A DNA stretch of 64,000 bases. Source: Aphelocoma coerulescens. Lineage: Eukaryota > Chordata > Aves > Passeriformes > Corvidae. The stretch lies in the NCBI RefSeq assembly GCF_041296385.1, contig NW_027183503.1:248001-312000 (forward strand), written 5' to 3'. The stretch's first letter is position 1, and each line of letters opens with the position of its first letter. Under the pieces are notes generated by a model. It was given only the letters and a program-made list of their open reading frames with translations, had not been told where the DNA came from and ran no database searches. Below are positions 63,118-64,000 of the stretch, one piece after another. The translations under genes and the position numbers were made by a program.

Positions 63118-64000
63118 GTGGCTGGAGAAGAAAGAGCTCTGAAACTTCTCTCAAGAATCGCTCCCTGTTTCTTTGCACGGGCCTCGCTGTCTATGGATGT
63201 TTCAGGAGACCCCACCGAAACACAGAAGGACTCTCAAATTATCCCAGCTTTCTCTGCACAGCGAGAGCCTTTAATATTTAGCATTGTTATCCTTTTCCTG
63301 GGTGTTTGTTAAAAAAATGGTTTTTATCTCTTTCACTTTCTTCCCAGGAAAATTCTTTTTTCCCGAAGCTGGTGGGGGAGGGCTGGGTGTAACCTGCCTT
63401 CTATCAGAGGATATTTTCCTCCACATTTGTCCAAACCGGCACAGCCTGTCCTTTCCTGGGTCTCTGTTGCAGATGGAAGCTGCTGGTGCCATTCTCAGCT
63501 TGAAGCCCTCTTTTGATGCAAGCAGATGTTGCCAGGTGTGTTCAGCAGCTGTTGCTCAATGCTTATGCCAAGCTGTTGTGTTCCTCATGGAACCAAGGAG
63601 CCATTGTGACACTGCAGGGGCTGATGGCATCAAGGAGGCAATTGTGACAGTACAGAACCTCCTAGAAACAAGGCTCCATTGTGACACCGTGGGGAATCAT
63701 GGAATCAAGGAGCCCATTGTGACACGGCCAGGCCACATGGAACCAATGGTCCATTGTTACACTGCGGATTCAAGAAGAGCACGGTGACACCACGCAACAT
63801 CACGGAACCATAGGTCCATTGTGACACAGCGGGGCCTCATGGAAACAAGGGGACCATTGTGGCAAAGCAGGGCCTAATGGAAGCATGGAGGGCATTGTGA
63901 CACTAAGGAAACTCCTGGAACCAAGATGACCACTGGCACATAATGGAACCTCATGGAAGCAAGCCTCCACGATGGTTTTGGAGGGCCTCAGGGACCACAG
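63118..64000. repeat. Macrosatellite unit 30 (type B, cut by the window end)
   Basis: First 883 bp of a B-type unit: diverged left patch, CCAGGCCACATGG and CACGATGGTTTT. The minisatellite starts at 63,584 and is cut at the window edge. Confidence 0.95.

Larger units (their letters stand above)
1..64000. repeat. Macrosatellite array, about 29.4 head-to-tail units of about 2,176 bp
   Basis: The string GTGGCTGGAGAAGAAAGAGC opens the window and recurs in the same orientation every 2,171-2,185 bp to the end, with all sequence in between also repeated. No unit is inverted and no foreign sequence interrupts the array. Neighbouring units differ by scattered substitutions and a few small indels; units one higher-order period apart are almost identical. 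No transposase, reverse transcriptase, integrase or host gene is seen. The phase used for unit boundaries is arbitrary because both array ends lie outside the window. Tandem satellite growth by unequal exchange is the standard explanation. A vertebrate and possibly avian origin is inferred from general character, not from any gene. Confidence 0.98.
34817..64000. repeat. Higher-order domain III: units of types A, B, C and D in rearranged four-unit order
   Basis: Type A (17, 21, 24, 26) has AGGGCTTCAG and AACTGGGCC. Type B (18, 22, 27, 30) has the diverged left segment and CACGGCCAGGCC. Type C (19, 28) has TTCCCTGGGTG. Type D (20, 23, 25, 29) has GGCATAGCC with GAGAGCATTG. The order is A B C D, A B/C D, A/C D, A B C D/A, B. 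A, B and C starts in 17-19 and 26-28 are offset by exactly 19,583 bp, so a four-unit ancestor is well supported. Type D resembles units 12 and 15, linking this domain to domain II. Confidence 0.88.

Noticed and set aside
1..64000. Endogenous retrovirus or transposon array
   Set aside because: No reverse transcriptase, integrase, transposase, gag or env, no terminal inverted repeats and no target-site duplications between units. An LTR-derived unit stays possible but unproven.
1..64000. Ribosomal DNA or histone-type tandem gene cluster
   Set aside because: No rRNA, tRNA or histone sequence is present in the unit; the repeat is short and lacks any recognisable gene.

Overview
The whole 64 kb window is one uninterrupted, head-to-tail tandem array of a unit about 2,176 bp long: 29 complete copies (2,171 to 2,185 bp each) plus an 883-bp partial copy at the right end. 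Both window edges lie inside the array, so its true length, flanks and chromosomal setting cannot be seen. I support no protein-coding gene, rRNA, tRNA, CRISPR array, insertion sequence or bacterial-style regulatory element. The sequence looks like a eukaryotic, most likely vertebrate, macrosatellite. The degenerate 37-bp motif inside each unit resembles sequence I associate with songbird genomes, but that is an unverified recollection and the host call is low confidence.

Each unit, phased here to begin at base 1, has three parts. The left segment (1-467 in unit 1) is pyrimidine-rich and carries two strings resembling 3' splice sites. The middle segment (468-1262) is about 22 degenerate monomers of a 37-38 bp minisatellite. 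The right segment (1263-2175) carries two EcoRI sites 22 bp apart, a minus-strand AATAAA, G/A- and T-rich homopolymers, a short perfect hairpin and a GC box. The array is therefore nested: a minisatellite inside a macrosatellite, whose units are in turn grouped into higher-order repeats.

Three higher-order domains can be read from shared variants. Domain I (units 1-9, about 1-18.56 kb) is a four-unit repeat of about 8,702 bp, present twice and continuing into a third copy. Domain II (units 10-16, about 20.2-33.65 kb) is a three-unit repeat of about 6,526 bp whose two copies differ, as far as I can see, by one base and one 5-bp insertion. Domain III (units 17-30, 34.8-64.0 kb) is built from four unit types, named A, B, C and D here, in the order ABCD, A(B/C)D, (A/C)D, ABC(D/A), B. 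Hybrid units mark where copies were fused, and a 4,347-bp two-unit duplication has its junction resolved to about 10 bp.

Open reading frames of 60-233 codons recur in every unit on both strands, but they overlap one another, cross the minisatellite, and are broken by indels between copies. I treat them as non-coding. If the locus has a function it is more likely chromosomal (satellite or heterochromatin) or as a repetitive non-coding transcript. The notable content is the unusually legible record of unequal exchange and short gene conversion.
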